Source: an uncultured Williamsia sp. (GTDB lineage Bacteria; Actinomycetota; Actinomycetes; Mycobacteriales; Mycobacteriaceae). From it: a stretch of DNA of 64,000 bases. Made by a program: the position numbers and the translations under genes. This document shows positions 18,547 to 27,632 of this stretch, in pieces. Below the pieces are notes generated by a model that was not told the origin of the DNA, made no database searches, and saw only the letters and a list, made by a program, of their open reading frames with translations. Numbering within the stretch: position 1 is the stretch's first letter; each line of letters opens with the position of its first letter. The stretch lies in the NCBI RefSeq assembly GCF_947494875.1, contig NZ_CANLWM010000001.1, positions 744,001 through 808,000 on the forward strand. The letters are read 5' to 3'.

Positions 18547-19353
18547 GTGGACCCGGTGCTGCTGTCCGCGGTCGACGAGATCCTCCGTCGTCACCCTGGT
18601 GAACCCCTGGCGCTGCGGGCGCGTCGAGTGCTCGACGGTCCGACGCGTGTCGCGGTTCGCGGGCGGCGCGGGACCGGCCGGGACACGCTCGCCCGGGCGT
18701 TGCGTGACCGACTCGGTGTCGACCCGATCGTCCCGGGCGACGACCTCGACGACGCCGACGCGTGGTGTCACGCGATCGTCGGCTGGCCACGGTCGGAGGA
18801 CGTCGAGGCGCTGCGCCGCCTCCCCGCCGACCGGACCGTCGTGGTGCTCACCAAATCCGATGCGCTCGGCGATCCGGAGCTCGCGGCCGACCGCGCCCGG
18901 GAGTGCGCCGCGGTGCTGGGCATGCCGGTCCACCCGGTGAGCGCGGTGCTGGGCTGCGTGAACCTGTCCGCCGACGAGGTCGCGTTCCTGCATGCCATGG
19001 TCGACGCAGACGAACCGGTGCCGTCCATGGCGGCCGCCTTCGTCAGCGGGGACGCCGACGAGCGGCGGCTGCGCACGGGTCTGCTGCGTCGGCTGGACCA
19101 GTACGGCCTGCTCGTCGCGGTCGACGAGATCGCGATCGCCCGCGAGGAGGGTCGCCGGATCGACGCGGACGACCTGCACCGCCTGCTGATCGCCGAGAGC
19201 GGGTTCGCCGCGCTACGGCTCGTGCTCGACGCCATGGACGCCGCCGTCGACGCGCACCGCCGCGACGTGGTGATCGGGCTGCTCGACAGGCTCGCCGCGA
19301 CCGGTGTCGACCGCGATCCCATCGAGGCGATGCTGGCGCAGGTCGGCCGATGA
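18547..19353 (+). CDS. degenerate P-loop GTPase-like protein (Rv0209 position)
   Basis: This 268-residue protein has the outline of a small GTPase. The P-loop region reads AVRGRRGTGRDTLARAL (near residue 36), where arginine and aspartate occupy the usual lysine and Ser/Thr places. The guanine-specificity motif is intact as VVVLTKSDAL (near 100). The remaining half is helical and rich in Arg and Asp. GTG 18547 is preceded by AGAGAGGGGAG. Its stop overlaps the next start (ATGA). By position it matches Rv0209, between trmB and pckA. It may bind but not hydrolyse nucleotide (inference). Confidence 0.65.
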   Translation: MDPVLLSAVDEILRRHPGEPLALRARRVLDGPTRVAVRGRRGTGRDTLARALRDRLGVDPIVPGDDLDDADAWCHAIVGWPRSEDVEALRRLPADRTVVVLTKSDALGDPELAADRARECAAVLGMPVHPVSAVLGCVNLSADEVAFLHAMVDADEPVPSMAAAFVSGDADERRLRTGLLRRLDQYGLLVAVDEIAIAREEGRRIDADDLHRLLIAESGFAALRLVLDAMDAAVDAHRRDVVIGLLDRLAATGVDRDPIEAMLAQVGR

Positions 19354-20633
19354 CCCGCGTCCTCGTGACCGGCGTGCCCCGCTCCGGCGCCCGGACGCTG
19401 GCGCAGGCGCTCGCCGGGGTCGACGGGGCGATCCCCGTGGTCGCCGTGCCCGCCGATGCCGTCTCGAGGCGTCCGGCGACGGTGGGGGTGCTCGTCGTGG
19501 AGCCGTCGGCGCTCTGCGGTGCCGACGACCTCGCGGCGCTGAGCGCGCTGCGGGCGACGGTGGGGCACGTCGCGATCGTCGTGACGAAGGTCGACGCGTT
19601 CTGGGACTGGCCGACGGTCGCCCGCGCCTCGCGGGCTGTGCTCGACCCGGGTGAGGACCTCCCGGTGTTCGCGGTGTCCGCGGCCGCGGCGCTCGCCGGT
19701 GCGGTCGACGAGTCCGGGGTGGACGCGCTCGCCGCGTGGATCCGCGACTGCCTCGCCGACGGACCGATCGCCCCGCGGCCTGCCCCGCCCGCGACCCGAT
19801 CGGCGACCGAGGAGATCGCCGACCTGCGTCGACGACGGGCACGCATCGTGCGCGGCCGGGATCGCGGGCGCACCGACCGTCTGGCCGCCGTCCGCGGGGG
19901 ACTCTCGCGGATCCGGTCGGCCGCCGCCGCGGACACCGCGGCGGGCCTCCGAGACCTGACCGTCGACTCCGATCGCGTCGTGGCGCGGATCAGGGCACGC
20001 CATGTCGCCGACCACCGCCGATGGCTCGGCGAGCGGGTCGAGCACCTGCAGTCCGAGGTACTGGGCGGCGTCGACGACGACCTCGACCGGCTGCGCGCGT
20101 CCGTGCTGCTGGGCGTGGAGCGGTTCCGGCCCGAGCCGACCGCCCCGGCGTCGCCGATCGTCCTGCGTGATCCACCGCCGCCCGGCGCGCCGACGGAGGA
20201 GATCGTCGGTGCGCTGCTGGGTGCGGCGTCGGGTTTCGCGATCGGCCGCTACCTCGTCGAGCCGTTCGTCACTGTGGAGGCGATCCGGCAGGTCAGCACG
20301 CCGCTGGCGCTCCTGATCGGCGCGGCGGTCGGGTTCCTGATCCTCACGGTCCGCCGCCGGGCCGCGCTCCGGGCCCGGGTGCGCGCCGCGACCGCCGCGT
20401 CCCTCGCCGAGGCCCGGTCGGTGATCGAGCAGGACGTCGCCGTCCGCGTCGCGGACGCCGAGACCATCGTCACCGGACGCGTGCTGCGTCACGCGGAACG
20501 GCGTGCGGGACAGACCGCGCGTGAGGTCGCCGAACTCGATGAACGAATTCGACGAGCGGCCGGTGGAACCGATGGGCGCGATCGTGCGTCCAACCCACAG
20601 GAGCTGTCCGGCCTGCGACGAGAGAGGACCTGA
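19350..20633 (+). CDS. degenerate dynamin-like GTPase with membrane hairpin (Rv0210 position)
   Basis: This 427-residue protein opens with LVTGVPRSGARTLAQAL, a P-loop in which alanine replaces the lysine. A typical NKxD-type motif follows as IVVTKVDAF near residue 80. Two long, charged helical regions flank a membrane hairpin at about residues 288-332 (VGALLGAASGFAIGRYL and PLALLIGAAVGFLILTV). This arrangement resembles bacterial dynamin-like or YfjP-type GTPases. It overlaps the upstream gene by four bases and the downstream gene by one (TGATG), so three products are made together. Confidence 0.65.
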   Translation: MTRVLVTGVPRSGARTLAQALAGVDGAIPVVAVPADAVSRRPATVGVLVVEPSALCGADDLAALSALRATVGHVAIVVTKVDAFWDWPTVARASRAVLDPGEDLPVFAVSAAAALAGAVDESGVDALAAWIRDCLADGPIAPRPAPPATRSATEEIADLRRRRARIVRGRDRGRTDRLAAVRGGLSRIRSAAAADTAAGLRDLTVDSDRVVARIRARHVADHRRWLGERVEHLQSEVLGGVDDDLDRLRASVLLGVERFRPEPTAPASPIVLRDPPPPGAPTEEIVGALLGAASGFAIGRYLVEPFVTVEAIRQVSTPLALLIGAAVGFLILTVRRRAALRARVRAATAASLAEARSVIEQDVAVRVADAETIVTGRVLRHAERRAGQTAREVAELDERIRRAAGGTDGRDRASNPQELSGLRRERT

Positions 20634-20986
20634 TGGACGTCCACACCCATCTCGACGGACTCGGCGATCCCGACGAGCACGGCGATCCCGTGATCGAGGT
20701 CGCCGCCCACGTCACGCCCGCACCCGATGTCCACGACCACCTCTGGATGGCCGACGGTGACCGGATCTGGGACCTCGGCCCCGCCGAGACCGACACCGAC
20801 GCCGACGGCGTCGCCGACTCGTTGACCCGCGTCGGACCCGACGGCATGACCGTCTACACCGACACCGACCACGACGGTCGCGTCGACGCGATCACCGAGG
20901 TGCACGGTGACGGCGCGGTCGAGACGCACCGACTCGACGGCCGGACCGGCGAGTGGGTCCGCACCGACGTGGGGCGGCTGGACTGA
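20633..20986 (+). CDS. acidic protein with calcium-loop-like repeats
   Basis: This 117-residue, very acidic soluble protein contains two DxDxDG loops, TDTDADGVADSLTR (near 53) and TDTDHDGRVDAITE (near 76), spaced like EF-hand-like or thrombospondin-3 calcium loops. A WMADGDRIWDLG segment precedes them. It may belong to a DUF6802-type family, but I am not sure. It has no signal peptide or membrane segment. It is translationally coupled to the dynamin-like gene, so it may bind a divalent ion as part of that complex (inference). Confidence 0.6.
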   Translation: MDVHTHLDGLGDPDEHGDPVIEVAAHVTPAPDVHDHLWMADGDRIWDLGPAETDTDADGVADSLTRVGPDGMTVYTDTDHDGRVDAITEVHGDGAVETHRLDGRTGEWVRTDVGRLD

Positions 20987-21048
20987 GGCGTCCGGCCTCC
21001 CGACCGTGCGATCGGTCACCCGCCTGGATCGAGGCCCCCACCGACCGG

Positions 21049-21054
21049 TAACCT
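21049..21054 (+). promoter_or_regulatory. candidate -10 element of pckA
   Basis: TAACCT lies 87 bases before the ATG, giving a leader of about 80 bases that ends in a strong ribosome site (AGGAGAG). No convincing -35 is visible. Confidence 0.35.
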
Positions 21055-21141
21055 GGACAAACAGACACTGCGGTGTGTCGGCGGATGGGGAGTCCCGCCC
21101 GTCGACCGGTTGACCGCCCTGACGGCCACCAGGAGAGACGA

Positions 21142-22965
21142 ATGACCTCGGCGACCATTCCCGGACTCGATCCCGACAGTGCCCCCACGAAGCACGCGGA
21201 ACTCCTGCGGTGGGTGGCCGAGGTCGCCGAGCTGACCCAGCCCGATCGCGTCGTCTGGTCCGACGGCAGTGACGAGGAGTGGGACCGCCTCACCGCCGAC
21301 CTGCAGGCCGCCGGCACCATCACCAAGCTGAACGAGGAGAAGAAGCCGAACTCGTTCCTGGCCCACTCCGATCCCGCCGACGTCGCGCGCGTCGAGTCGC
21401 GGACGTTCATCTGCTCACACCGCGAGGAGGACGCCGGCCCGACGAACAACTGGGTCGACCCCACCGAGATGCGCGCGACGATGACCGACCTCTACCGCGG
21501 CTGCATGCGCGGCCGGACGATGTTCGTCATCCCGTTCTGCATGGGTCCGCTGGGCGCCGAGGACCCGAAGCTGGGTGTCGAGATCACCGACTCCGAGTAC
21601 GTCGTGCTGTCGATGCGCGTGATGACGCGCGTCGGGCCGAAGGTCGTCGAGGCCCTCGGTGCGGACCGCTTCTTCGTGAAGGCCCTGCACTCGCTGGGTG
21701 CGCCGCTCGAGGAGGGCCAGGCCGACGTCCCGTGGCCCTGCAACTCGACGAAGTACATCACCCACTTCCCCGAGGAGCGCGAGATCTGGTCCTTCGGGTC
21801 CGGCTACGGCGGCAACGCCCTGCTGGGCAAGAAGTGCTACTCGCTGCGCATCGCGTCGGCCATGGCCCACGACGAGGGCTGGCTCGCCGAGCACATGCTG
21901 ATCCTCAAGCTGATCAGCCCGGAGGACAAGGCGTACTACATCGCCGCCGCGTTCCCGAGCGCCTGCGGCAAGACCAACCTCGCGATGATCCAGCCGACCA
22001 TCCCCGGCTGGCGTGCCGAGACCCTCGGCGACGACATCGCCTGGATGCGGTTCGGCAAGGACGGTCGCCTCTACGCGGTGAACCCCGAGTTCGGTTTCTT
22101 CGGCGTCGCGCCCGGCACCAACTGGTCGTCGAACCCGAACGCGATGAAGACCGTCGAGGCCGGCAACACGATCTACACCAACGTCGCCAAGACCGACGAC
22201 GGCGACGTCTGGTGGGAGGGCCTCGAGGGCCGGCACGACCACCTCGTCGACTGGCGAGGCCAGGACTGGACGCCGGACTCCGACGGCCCGGCCGCCCACC
22301 CGAACTCGCGGTACTGCACCCCGATGAGCCAGTGCCCGATCATGGCGCCGGAGTGGGACGACCCGCAGGGCGTCCCGATCTCGGCGATCCTGTTCGGTGG
22401 TCGCCGCAAGACGACGGTCCCGCTCGTCACCGAGGCTCGTGACTGGCAGCACGGCGTCTTCATGGGCGCCACGGTCGGCTCCGAGCAGACCGCCGCCGCC
22501 GAGGGCAAGGTCGGCACGGTCCGCCGCGACCCGATGGCGATGCTGCCGTTCCTCGGCTACAACGTCGGTGACTACCTGCAGCACTGGATCGACCTCGGTA
22601 AGAACGCCGACGAGTCGAAGCTGCCGAAGGTGTTCTACGTCAACTGGTTCCGTCGCGGCGACGACAAGCGCTTCCTGTGGCCCGGGTTCGGTGAGAACAG
22701 CCGCGTGCTCAAGTGGATCGTCGAGCGCATCGAGGGCACCGCGTCTGGCGTGGAGACCCCGATCGGCGTCGTCGCCACCCCGGAGGCGCTCGATCTCGAC
22801 GGCCTCGACGTGGACGTTCAGGACGTCGCGGAGTCGCTCTCGGTGAACATCGACGAGTGGCGCGAGGAGATCCCCACGATCGAGGAGTGGTTCGACTTCG
22901 TCGGCGACAAGCTCCCCAGCGGGATCGCCGACGAGTTCGCCGCACTCAAGCAGCGCCTGGCCTGA
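21142..22965 (+). CDS. pckA: phosphoenolpyruvate carboxykinase (GTP)
   Basis: This 607-residue enzyme interconverts oxaloacetate and phosphoenolpyruvate with GTP. The GTP-type kinase loop [12 protein letters not shown] with the reactive cysteine lies near residue 272. The metal site [13 protein letters not shown] follows near 295. [20 protein letters not shown] and [16 protein letters not shown] are also characteristic. ATG 21142 has an AGGAGAGACGA ribosome site. It is monocistronic. In M. tuberculosis it likewise follows the Rv0210 gene. Confidence 0.97.
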   Translation: MTSATIPGLDPDSAPTKHAELLRWVAEVAELTQPDRVVWSDGSDEEWDRLTADLQAAGTITKLNEEKKPNSFLAHSDPADVARVESRTFICSHREEDAGPTNNWVDPTEMRATMTDLYRGCMRGRTMFVIPFCMGPLGAEDPKLGVEITDSEYVVLSMRVMTRVGPKVVEALGADRFFVKALHSLGAPLEEGQADVPWPCNSTKYITHFPEEREIWSFGSGYGGNALLGKKCYSLRIASAMAHDEGWLAEHMLILKLISPEDKAYYIAAAFPSACGKTNLAMIQPTIPGWRAETLGDDIAWMRFGKDGRLYAVNPEFGFFGVAPGTNWSSNPNAMKTVEAGNTIYTNVAKTDDGDVWWEGLEGRHDHLVDWRGQDWTPDSDGPAAHPNSRYCTPMSQCPIMAPEWDDPQGVPISAILFGGRRKTTVPLVTEARDWQHGVFMGATVGSEQTAAAEGKVGTVRRDPMAMLPFLGYNVGDYLQHWIDLGKNADESKLPKVFYVNWFRRGDDKRFLWPGFGENSRVLKWIVERIEGTASGVETPIGVVATPEALDLDGLDVDVQDVAESLSVNIDEWREEIPTIEEWFDFVGDKLPSGIADEFAALKQRLA

Positions 22966-23034
22966 CATACCGGGTGGGTATCGGCGGCGTCACGTTTGAC
23001 ACCGTTCGCGTCGCGCCGCCGATCCTGCATTCGC

Positions 23035-23040
23035 TAGCAT
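23035..23040 (+). promoter_or_regulatory. -10 element of the phytase-like gene
   Basis: TAGCAT ends 8 bases before the ATG at 23049, with no ribosome site between. Probably a leaderless message. Confidence 0.45.
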
Positions 23041-23048
23041 CGGCCACC

Positions 23049-24131
23049 ATGAGTCTGCGCCGCGTCGGCACACCCCTGCTCCGGGTCGGATCGTTGGTGA
23101 CGGCGACCGCCGCCGCTCTCTCACTGGGCCTCACGGCCGCACACGCGGACCCGGCGCCGCCCGCGGCCCGCTACGTGTCGACGATGACGGTGCCCGACAA
23201 CTTCATCCCGACACCGGTGCGGTGGGGCGGCATCTCGGGTCTCGAGAACATCGGCGGCGGCAACTACGTCGGCGTCAGCGACGACCAGGGCCAGTTCGGC
23301 CCGGCGCGCTACTTCCAGTTCCGGCTCCCGATCGCCGGGAACGGCATGTTCACCGGTTCCACACCGCAACTCACCGGCGGTGGCACGGTGCTCGCGCCGA
23401 ACAACCTGCCGCTGTTGCCCGGCCAGATGGACATGGAGTCGATCCGCCGACTCGGCCCGAACTACGTCATCAGCAGCGAGGGTGCGCGGCCGTGGATCCG
23501 CGTGGTCACCCCGCTCGGCGTCCATGTCCGCGACCTGCGCATCCCGTCGGCCTACATGCCGGGCCCCGGCAAGGGCATGGGCGTCAACGACGGCTTCGAG
23601 GGCGTCGCCGTCACCCCGAACGGCACCGTCGCCGCGATGACCGAGGAAGCGCTGCGTCAGGACGGCGGCGCACCGACCACCAGGTCGGGCACATCGTCGC
23701 GGCTGGCGGTGTTCGGGTCGCGCGGAATCGGTGAATACGTCTACCGCACCGACCCGCTCGCCAAGGGTGCGAGCAGCAAGGCCACGAAGGGCGTGTCGGA
23801 GATCCTCGCGGTGAACAACACCGACTTCTACGTCCTGGAGCGCGGTTACGACCCGGCGACCAACCGCAACGACGTGAAGGTCTACCTCGCGACGACGCGT
23901 GGCGCGACACCGGTCAGCGGCAAGTACAAGATCTCGGGCTCGGAGACGGTGATGCCCAAGCGGCTGATCTTCGATTTCGGCATGCTGCCGCTGCTGCGAT
24001 CGGACAACGTCGAGGGCATGGCGTACGGACCGCGACTGGCCGACGGCCGTCGCTCGCTCGTCCTGGTCAGCGACGACAACTTCGCCACCCCGCGCCAGCA
24101 CACGAAGTTCCACCTGCTCGCGCTGACCTGA
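23049..24131 (+). CDS. secreted phytase-like/esterase-like protein
   Basis: This 360-residue protein has a signal peptide with cleavage after AHA (LTAAHADPAPPA, residue 34). The mature part matches the esterase-like domain of the phytase family (PF13449): WGGISGLENIGGGNYVGVSD near residue 60, DMESIRRLGPNYVISSEG near 130, GFEGVAVTPNGTV near 185, and SEILAVNNTDFYVLERG near 260. This is a beta-propeller fold. Metal or phosphoester binding is known in the family, but the substrate here is unknown. Confidence 0.8.
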   Translation: MSLRRVGTPLLRVGSLVTATAAALSLGLTAAHADPAPPAARYVSTMTVPDNFIPTPVRWGGISGLENIGGGNYVGVSDDQGQFGPARYFQFRLPIAGNGMFTGSTPQLTGGGTVLAPNNLPLLPGQMDMESIRRLGPNYVISSEGARPWIRVVTPLGVHVRDLRIPSAYMPGPGKGMGVNDGFEGVAVTPNGTVAAMTEEALRQDGGAPTTRSGTSSRLAVFGSRGIGEYVYRTDPLAKGASSKATKGVSEILAVNNTDFYVLERGYDPATNRNDVKVYLATTRGATPVSGKYKISGSETVMPKRLIFDFGMLPLLRSDNVEGMAYGPRLADGRRSLVLVSDDNFATPRQHTKFHLLALT

Positions 24132-24148
24132 GACGCGGATCACCGCAC

Positions 24149-24168
24149 CTCAGGGACATTTCTCAGGG
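24149..24168 (+). promoter_or_regulatory. direct repeat upstream of the ABC exporter
   Basis: CTCAGGG occurs at 24149-24155 and 24162-24168, a 13-base period, about 70 bases before the first gene of the exporter. It is a candidate regulator site. Confidence 0.35.
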
Positions 24169-24237
24169 TCCGCCCGGATGCCGTGACTACGGTGGTCGGG
24201 CGACGATGTCACCATGCCCTCGAGAGAGCGAGTCCCC

Positions 24238-25023
24238 ATGAGCACCGACGAGCGCCCGCGTCACGCCGCGTCGACGGCGACCATCGCCGCGCGGGCCGAC
24301 GACGTCCGCAAAATCTACGGCAGTGGTGACACCACCGTCGAGGCGCTGAAGGGTGTCTCGGTCTCGTTCGCGGCCGGTGAGTTCACCGCCATCATGGGGC
24401 CGTCGGGCTCGGGGAAGTCGACGCTGATGCACTGCCTCGCCGGCCTCGACGGGGTGTCCGGGGGGTCGGTCACCATCGGTGACACCGACCTCACCACGCT
24501 CGACGACAAGGCCATGACCCGTCTGCGTCGTGACCGGATCGGGTTCGTCTTCCAGTCCTACAACCTCGTGCCGACGCTGACCGCGCGGGAGAACATCACG
24601 CTGCCGCTCGACATCGCCGGGCGCACACCGGATCAGGACTGGTTCGACACCGTCACCGAGCGGCTCGGCATCACCGCCCGCCTGGACCACCGGCCGAGCG
24701 AGTTGTCGGGCGGACAGCAGCAGCGGGTGGCGTGCGCACGCGCTCTCGTCGGGCGGCCGCAGATCATCTTCGGCGACGAGCCGACCGGCAACCTGGACTC
24801 GCGGTCGTCGTCGGAGGTCATGGGCATCCTGCGTGCCGCGGTGGACGAGTTCGGGCAGACCGTCGTCATCGTCACCCACGACCCGCGCGCGGCCAGCTGG
24901 GCCGACCGCGTCGTGTTCCTCGCCGACGGTCGTATCGTCGAGGAGCTACGGTCGCCGTCCGCCGACGACGTGTACGCGTTCCTGCGTGACCTGGACGACC
25001 CGGCGCGCGGGTCGAAGCCCTGA
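24238..25023 (+). CDS. ABC transporter ATPase (LolD/MacB type)
   Basis: This 261-residue ATPase carries Walker A MGPSGSGKST (near 54), the Q-loop VFQSYNLVPTLTARENI, signature LSGGQQQRVACARAL and Walker B IIFGDEPTGNLDS, followed by the switch histidine in IVTHDP. GDEPTGNLD and the short cassette place it in the LolD/MacB/FtsE group that drives FtsX-type permeases by mechanotransmission. ATG 24238 was chosen over 24214 because GAGAGAGCGAG precedes it. It overlaps the permease gene by one base. Confidence 0.93.
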   Translation: MSTDERPRHAASTATIAARADDVRKIYGSGDTTVEALKGVSVSFAAGEFTAIMGPSGSGKSTLMHCLAGLDGVSGGSVTIGDTDLTTLDDKAMTRLRRDRIGFVFQSYNLVPTLTARENITLPLDIAGRTPDQDWFDTVTERLGITARLDHRPSELSGGQQQRVACARALVGRPQIIFGDEPTGNLDSRSSSEVMGILRAAVDEFGQTVVIVTHDPRAASWADRVVFLADGRIVEELRSPSADDVYAFLRDLDDPARGSKP

Positions 25024-27566
25024 TGGCCGGCTCGGCGATGCGGCGGGTCTCCCTGCGGAACCTGGCCGCGCACAAGGTCCGTCTCGTCCTCACCGTGCTC
25101 TCGGTGGTGCTCGGCACGTCGTTCGTCGCCGGGTCGATCATCTTCACCAGCACCATCTCCTCGGCGTTCGACAAGATCTTCGACGGCGTCGCGCTCGGCG
25201 TCGACACCCGGGTGAGCCCGGAGGAGACGCAGGCCAACGGGATCCCGAACTCCGTCGTCGCGACGCTCACCACCGACAAGGGCACGCTCGGGATCGAGAA
25301 GCTCGTGCCGCGCTACTCCGCGCCGGTGACCATCGCGAAGGCCGACGGCACCGCGCTGCAGACCGGTGGGGCGCCGAGCATCGGCACCGCGTTCCTGCCG
25401 AGCTCGGAGTCGTTGTCGCCCACCGACAGCAAGGTCGAACCCGGTGGCCGTGCACCGCAGGGGACAGGGGAGATCGCGCTCAACGAGTCCGCCGCGAAGA
25501 AGGCGGGGCTCACAGTCGGATCGACGACGAAGCTCGTCGTGAGTCGCGGATCCGCTGCCCCGATGACCGTGAAGGTCGTCGGCATCCTCGACCTCCCGCA
25601 GGACACCGGCGGCTACGTCAACGTGCAGATGCAGCAGTCGGTGGCGCGGGACCTGTTCTCCGACGGTTCACCCGCCTACGTGGAAGCGTCTGCGGTGCCG
25701 GGTGTCTCGGCGTCGCAGCTGACGCAACGCATCTCAGCGGTCGTCGGGTCGGGTTACTCGGTGCAGACCGGTGCGCAGGTCCGGCAGCAGGAGAAGGACC
25801 AGGTCAACAAGTTCCTCGACGTCTTCAACTACATCCTGCTCGGGTTCGCCGCGATCGGGCTCGTCGTCGGGACGTTCATCATCTACAACACCTTCTCGAT
25901 GATCATCGCGCAGCGGGTCCGAGAGTTGGCCCTGCTCAGGGCGATCGGTGCCGCGCGGAGCCAGATCACACGGTCGGTGCTGCTCGAGGCGTTCGTCGTC
26001 GGCGTGTTCGGTGGCGTCGTCGGGCTGGGTATCGGGATCGGTCTCGCCGCGCTGCTGCGGGCGATCACATCGTCCAGCTCCGGCCTGCCGTCGGCGTCGC
26101 TGGCGATCACGCCGAGCGCGGTGATCGCCTGCATGGCGGTCGGGATCGTCGTCACGATGGTCAGTGCTTACGCGCCGGCACGCCGTGCGGCGCAGGTGTC
26201 CCCGGTGGAGGCGATGCGCGAGAGCCAGACCGACGGTGCGCTGTCGCTGCGGCGGCGCACCCTGACCGGGGCGCTGCTGGCGATCGTCGGAGTCGTGCTC
26301 ATCGGCGTCGGGACCAGCGGCCAGGGCGCGACATGGGCCGCGACGGTGGGAGTCGGGGCGTTCGTGATGATCCTCGCGGTCGTCTTCGCCGCACCGGCGC
26401 TGTCGCGGCCGGCCGTCGGACTGCTCGGTCGGGTTCTGGGACGACCGTTCGGGAAGATCGGTGTGCTGGCGCGCACCAACGCTGTTCGCAACCCGCGGCG
26501 CACCGCCGCGACCGCGTTCGCGTTGACGTTGGGCCTCATCCTGGTCGCCGTCGTCGGGACGTTCGGGTCGAGCCTGAAAGGATCGATCGACGACACCATC
26601 GACAAGAACCTCAGTGCCGACCTGGTTCTCACCACATCCGACCAGGGGTCGCTGCCCACCTCGGTGGTGGAGGCGGCCACGAAGTCGCCCGACGTCGCCA
26701 CCGCCGTGTCGTTCCGCATCGTCGCCGCGAAGGTCGGTAACGATGCGGTGACCGGCATCTCGCCGGCCGGCGACCTCGCGAAGGTCACGCCGTACGAGAT
26801 GCGGTCGGGGTCGGCGTCCATCCCCTCGGACGGGATGATCGTGTCGCAGAAGACGAGTGACGCGAAGGGCTGGAAGCTCGGCGACACCGTCACGTTCACC
26901 GGATACGACGGGACCGTGGTGCCCGTGCGGGTGACCGGTGTCTTCGCCGACAACCAGGTGCTCGATCCGTGGCAGATGGGCTCGGGGGCCTACGAGAAGC
27001 TCGTTCCCGCGTCCTACCGGTCCGACCGGTTGATCCTGGTGACGGCGAGAGACGGTGTGTCCGTCGACAAACTGCGGACCGACCTGACCGCCGCGACAAA
27101 GGACTACCTCACCGTCCAGGTGGAGGACCGAGCGGAGTTCGCGGGCCAGGCGTCGTCGCAGATCGACCAGATGCTCGCCGTCCTCTACGCGATGCTGGGG
27201 TTGGCCCTGGTGATCGCGGTGCTCGGCATCGTCAACACCTTGGCGCTGTCGGTGATCGAGCGGAAGCGTGAGATCGGCATGTTGCGGGCGATCGGGATGG
27301 CCCGCGCGCAGGTGCGCCGGACCATCTACATCGAGTCCGTTCTCATCGCGATCTTCGGCGCCGTCCTCGGTGTGATCCTGGGAAGCGGGTTCGGGATCGC
27401 GGTGGTCCGCACGTTCAAGGATCTCGGCATCACGCGGGCGGTGCTGCCCTACTCCCTGATCGGCATCACGCTGGTCGCCGCCGCGGTCGTCGGCGTGGTC
27501 GCTGCGCTGTGGCCGGCGGTCCGGGCGGCGCGGACGAACCCGCTGGAGGCGATCTCCGACGTCTGA
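25023..27566 (+). CDS. ABC transporter permease with two FtsX domains
   Basis: This 847-residue permease has an N-terminal helix (VLTVLSVVLGTSFVAGSIIF), a large extracellular MacB-like region, and two FtsX modules. The first spans about residues 275-400 (GFAAIGLVVGTFIIYNTFSM, LRAIGAARSQITRSVLLEA). The second spans about 715-840 (LGLALVIAVLGIVNTLALSV, MLRAIGMARAQVRRTIYIES). A further helix pair links them. Such exporters move lipoproteins, lipids, peptides or drugs outward, or sense antibiotics; the substrate is not visible. It forms an operon with the preceding ATPase. Confidence 0.9.
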   Translation: MAGSAMRRVSLRNLAAHKVRLVLTVLSVVLGTSFVAGSIIFTSTISSAFDKIFDGVALGVDTRVSPEETQANGIPNSVVATLTTDKGTLGIEKLVPRYSAPVTIAKADGTALQTGGAPSIGTAFLPSSESLSPTDSKVEPGGRAPQGTGEIALNESAAKKAGLTVGSTTKLVVSRGSAAPMTVKVVGILDLPQDTGGYVNVQMQQSVARDLFSDGSPAYVEASAVPGVSASQLTQRISAVVGSGYSVQTGAQVRQQEKDQVNKFLDVFNYILLGFAAIGLVVGTFIIYNTFSMIIAQRVRELALLRAIGAARSQITRSVLLEAFVVGVFGGVVGLGIGIGLAALLRAITSSSSGLPSASLAITPSAVIACMAVGIVVTMVSAYAPARRAAQVSPVEAMRESQTDGALSLRRRTLTGALLAIVGVVLIGVGTSGQGATWAATVGVGAFVMILAVVFAAPALSRPAVGLLGRVLGRPFGKIGVLARTNAVRNPRRTAATAFALTLGLILVAVVGTFGSSLKGSIDDTIDKNLSADLVLTTSDQGSLPTSVVEAATKSPDVATAVSFRIVAAKVGNDAVTGISPAGDLAKVTPYEMRSGSASIPSDGMIVSQKTSDAKGWKLGDTVTFTGYDGTVVPVRVTGVFADNQVLDPWQMGSGAYEKLVPASYRSDRLILVTARDGVSVDKLRTDLTAATKDYLTVQVEDRAEFAGQASSQIDQMLAVLYAMLGLALVIAVLGIVNTLALSVIERKREIGMLRAIGMARAQVRRTIYIESVLIAIFGAVLGVILGSGFGIAVVRTFKDLGITRAVLPYSLIGITLVAAAVVGVVAALWPAVRAARTNPLEAISDV

Positions 27567-27632
27567 CCCGGGCGGGTCCGGCACACTGGAGACGCCTCGG
27601 CGTCGAGGCGCCCACCGCGCAGGAGGCCGAGG

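Noticed and set aside
22996-23001. Exact TTGACA before the phytase-like gene
   Set aside because: It is 33 bases from TAGCAT, too far to pair. A GATCCT at 19 bases is possible but weak.
24214-24237. ATG 24214 as the start of the ABC ATPase
   Set aside because: No ribosome site lies before it, whereas GAGAGAGCGAG precedes ATG 24238.
27568-27581. GACCCGGGCGGGTC as a terminator after the FtsX permease
   Set aside because: A 6-bp stem with a two-base loop is too small to claim.
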